A stretch of DNA of 15,941 nt from SW-9-67-25 sp964623735 (GTDB taxonomy: Archaea; Halobacteriota; Halobacteria; Halobacteriales; Haloarculaceae), in the NCBI GenBank assembly GCA_964623735.1, contig CAZUVE010000057.1, positions 1 to 15,941 of the forward strand, given 5' to 3'. Position 1 is the stretch's first letter. Each line of letters starts with the position of its first letter. The notes beneath the pieces are model-generated. The model had not been told where the DNA came from. It did not search any database and saw only the letters and a program-made list of their open reading frames with translations. Positions 13,952 through 15,941 of the stretch are shown here, piece by piece. Position numbers and translations under genes: made by a program.

Positions 13952-15941
13952 ATGACAGACCAAGGCTCCCCCTCTGACAGCGGGACCGGCCGGGGAAGCG
14001 GTGACCGCAAGGACCAAGCCCACATCGCCTGGAGTGAGCCCATGCACCACCCTGGACCACCGCGGTTCGTCGGCGCGGGCGAGGCGGTCGAGCTCGCGCC
14101 GCGGAACCCCGACCCGTCGGCGACCTACCAGTGGCAGCTCGTCCAGACGCCGGCCAACTCGGCCGCGAGCCTCGGGGACGCCCCGGTCGAACACCTCGTG
14201 ACGGACCTCCCGGGGACGTACGTCGCGCGCCTCTCGGCTCCGGACGGCGACCACGACCTCACGGTCCGGGCGGCCCCACAGGACGCCTCGACCGAGGGTC
14301 GACTCCGCTCGGGGGCCTCGGGCACCGGACCCGAACAGGCCGCCGGGAGGGTGCCCGTCCGCGACGGGTACCCGGGGACCGGGACGACCCCCGCCGGTGA
14401 CGGCGGTCGACCTCGCCTCGGGCTGGACCCACACGTCGAGGGCGAGGAGGCCGTCGTCACCGCGAGACCACGCCCCCACCCCGACGCGACCGTGGCGGCC
14501 GGGAGTCTCGACGTCGAGTTCCTCGTCGACGACCGCGACGAGGTCGACCCCGAGGCAGTGACCATCGAGGGACACGACCTGCGCGTCCCTCTCGAGGTAC
14601 TGTCCGACCGGACCCGAGTCCACGCGGTGGCGCTGGGTGCAGACGGCTACAGCGTGCCCGACGCCGTTGCGTTCACCCGCACCGGCGACGGTGGTATCGA
14701 GGCCGAGTGCCTCTACGAGCCGCCGTCCTGGGCCGAGGAGTCGATTATCTACGAGATCTACGTCCGGACGTTCGGCGGCGAGGAGGGTGCCGTCTTCGAC
14801 GCTATCGTCGACCGGCTGGACTACATCGAGTCGCTGGGCGTGGACGTTCTCTGGCTGACGCCAGTTCTGGAGAACGACCACGCCCCCCACGGCTACAACA
14901 TCACCGACTTTTTTTCCATCGCCTCGGATCTGGGGACCCGCGAGGACTACGAGCGGTTCGCCGCGGCCGCCCACGACCGCGGACTGAAAGTGCTGTTCGA
15001 TCTGGTGTGTAACCACTCGGCGCGGACCCACCCCCACCTCCAGGCTGCCGTCGCGGACCCGGACAGCGAGTACCGCGAGTGGTACGAGTGGCGCACCGAG
15101 ACACAGCCCGAGACGTACTTCGACTGGGAGCACATCGCCAACTTCAGTTTCGACCACCTGCCGGTGCGGCGACACCTTCTGGACGCCGTCGCGGAGTGGG
15201 CGCCGCTGGTCGACGGGTTCCGGTGTGACATGGCCTGGGCGGTGCCCAACAGCTTCTGGCGGGAGATCCACGACTACTGTCGCGCCCGAGACACCGAGTT
15301 CCTCCTGCTGGACGAGACCATCCCCTACATTCCGGACTTCCAGGCAGGACTGTTCGAGATGCACTTCGACTCGACGACCTACCACGCACTCCACCGTGTC
15401 GGGGAGGGCGAGGACCCCGAGGTCATCGTCGACGCCATCGAGAACAGAGCGCGGGCGGGCTTTCCCGACCACGCGGGCTTTATGCTCTACGCGGAGAACC
15501 ACGACGAGACGCGGTACACCCTCGCCCACGGCCGTCCCGCCGCCCGGGCCGCCGCGGGGGCACTGTTCACGCTTCCGGGTGCGCCGCTGGTCTACGCCGG
15601 CCAGGAGTTCGGCCAGCGTGGCCGCCGCGACGACCTCGCCTGGGAGCACGCCCACGAAGACCTCCGCGAGCACTTCGGGTCGCTGGCCCACATCCGCAGT
15701 GACCATCCGGCGCTGTCGGCCGATGTCGACCTCTCGCGAATTGACTACAGCGTGCGCACGGGCGACGCCAGTCGGGTGGTCGCCTACGCCCGGCAGACGG
15801 CGTCGGCAGGGGTCGTGGTGGTGCTCAACTTTGGCGCCGAGTCGGCGACAGTCGCGGTTCCGGCGGCCGCCGAGCGGACCGATCTCGTCTCCGGCGAGTC
15901 GGTCGCTGCCGACGAACCCGCAGCCGTCGCTGTCGACAGTG
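13952..15941 (+). CDS. GH13 alpha-amylase-family enzyme with N-terminal PKD-like domain (partial, right edge)
   Basis: 663 codons are open from ATG 13952 to the window edge with no stop, so the C-terminus is missing. After a polar, probably disordered ~25 residues, about 28-115 form a PKD/Ig-like beta domain (YQWQLVQTPANSAASLGD, DLPGTYVARLSAPDG). A second beta region of about 150-265 precedes the barrel, which begins SIIYEIYVRTFGGEEG. GH13 regions are intact: DLVCNH (350-355), GFRCDMAW with R424 and nucleophile D426, LLLDE with acid E455, and ENHDE with H517 and D518. LWLTPVLENDHAPHGYN is the usual first-half motif. The C-terminal beta domain has begun (VVVVLNFGAE). No signal peptide, so it is probably cytoplasmic. 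It cleaves or rearranges alpha-1,4 glucans; hydrolase versus transferase subtype is not settled. The overlapping long minus-strand frame is a GC-rich shadow. Confidence 0.9.
   Translation, partial: MTDQGSPSDSGTGRGSGDRKDQAHIAWSEPMHHPGPPRFVGAGEAVELAPRNPDPSATYQWQLVQTPANSAASLGDAPVEHLVTDLPGTYVARLSAPDGDHDLTVRAAPQDASTEGRLRSGASGTGPEQAAGRVPVRDGYPGTGTTPAGDGGRPRLGLDPHVEGEEAVVTARPRPHPDATVAAGSLDVEFLVDDRDEVDPEAVTIEGHDLRVPLEVLSDRTRVHAVALGADGYSVPDAVAFTRTGDGGIEAECLYEPPSWAEESIIYEIYVRTFGGEEGAVFDAIVDRLDYIESLGVDVLWLTPVLENDHAPHGYNITDFFSIASDLGTREDYERFAAAAHDRGLKVLFDLVCNHSARTHPHLQAAVADPDSEYREWYEWRTETQPETYFDWEHIANFSFDHLPVRRHLLDAVAEWAPLVDGFRCDMAWAVPNSFWREIHDYCRARDTEFLLLDETIPYIPDFQAGLFEMHFDSTTYHALHRVGEGEDPEVIVDAIENRARAGFPDHAGFMLYAENHDETRYTLAHGRPAARAAAGALFTLPGAPLVYAGQEFGQRGRRDDLAWEHAHEDLREHFGSLAHIRSDHPALSADVDLSRIDYSVRTGDASRVVAYARQTASAGVVVVLNFGAESATVAVPAAAERTDLVSGESVAADEPAAVAVDS

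Noticed and set aside
13946..15706. Long minus-strand open frame (586 codons) opposite the GH13 gene
   Set aside because: It is a GC-rich shadow; the plus frame shows all four GH13 motifs with intact catalytic residues.

Overview
The window looks like haloarchaeal chromosomal DNA, most likely from the Haloarcula/Halomicrobium group (an inference from style, not a database match). It has high GC, very acidic proteins, and TATA-like boxes 26-27 bases before the start codon, so many transcripts are probably leaderless. The first ~400 bases are visibly poorer in GC than the rest.

Layout. 1-927 is an accessory edge: a degenerate tyrosine-recombinase fragment running off the left end, then gene-free DNA with several small hairpins. 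928-2091 encodes a secreted or anchored LolA/DUF4367-like glycoprotein. It converges on the remnant of a PQQ-type beta-propeller gene (2223-2696), with a structured inverted repeat between them. A tiny two-CxxC zinc-finger protein (2848-2964) and a maltose acetyltransferase-type hexapeptide enzyme (3278-3844) follow.

From 3970 to the right end, most genes concern cytoplasmic alpha-glucans. They are malQ (4-alpha-glucanotransferase), a divergent GT4/glycogen-synthase-like glycosyltransferase, a sugar-1-phosphate nucleotidyltransferase, a 1511-residue protein holding two complete GH15 (glucoamylase/glucodextranase) modules in tandem, and a GH13 alpha-amylase-type enzyme cut by the right edge. 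None of these has a visible signal peptide. A coherent reading is an intracellular glycogen-like polymer pathway: the nucleotidyltransferase makes NDP-glucose, the GT4 extends chains, and GH13, GH15 and MalQ trim, hydrolyse and redistribute glucan. A small conserved-looking protein of unknown function and a four-helix membrane protein are interspersed.

The least ordinary non-coding signal is a dispersed intergenic repeat. One copy fills 7056-7199. A longer copy occupies 13137-13395. A third, more distant relative lies at 2142-2226. Copies share sequence and nested inverted-repeat structure, sit at the 3' ends of minus-strand genes, and in one case supply the TATA box of the next gene. No rRNA, tRNA or CRISPR array was seen.
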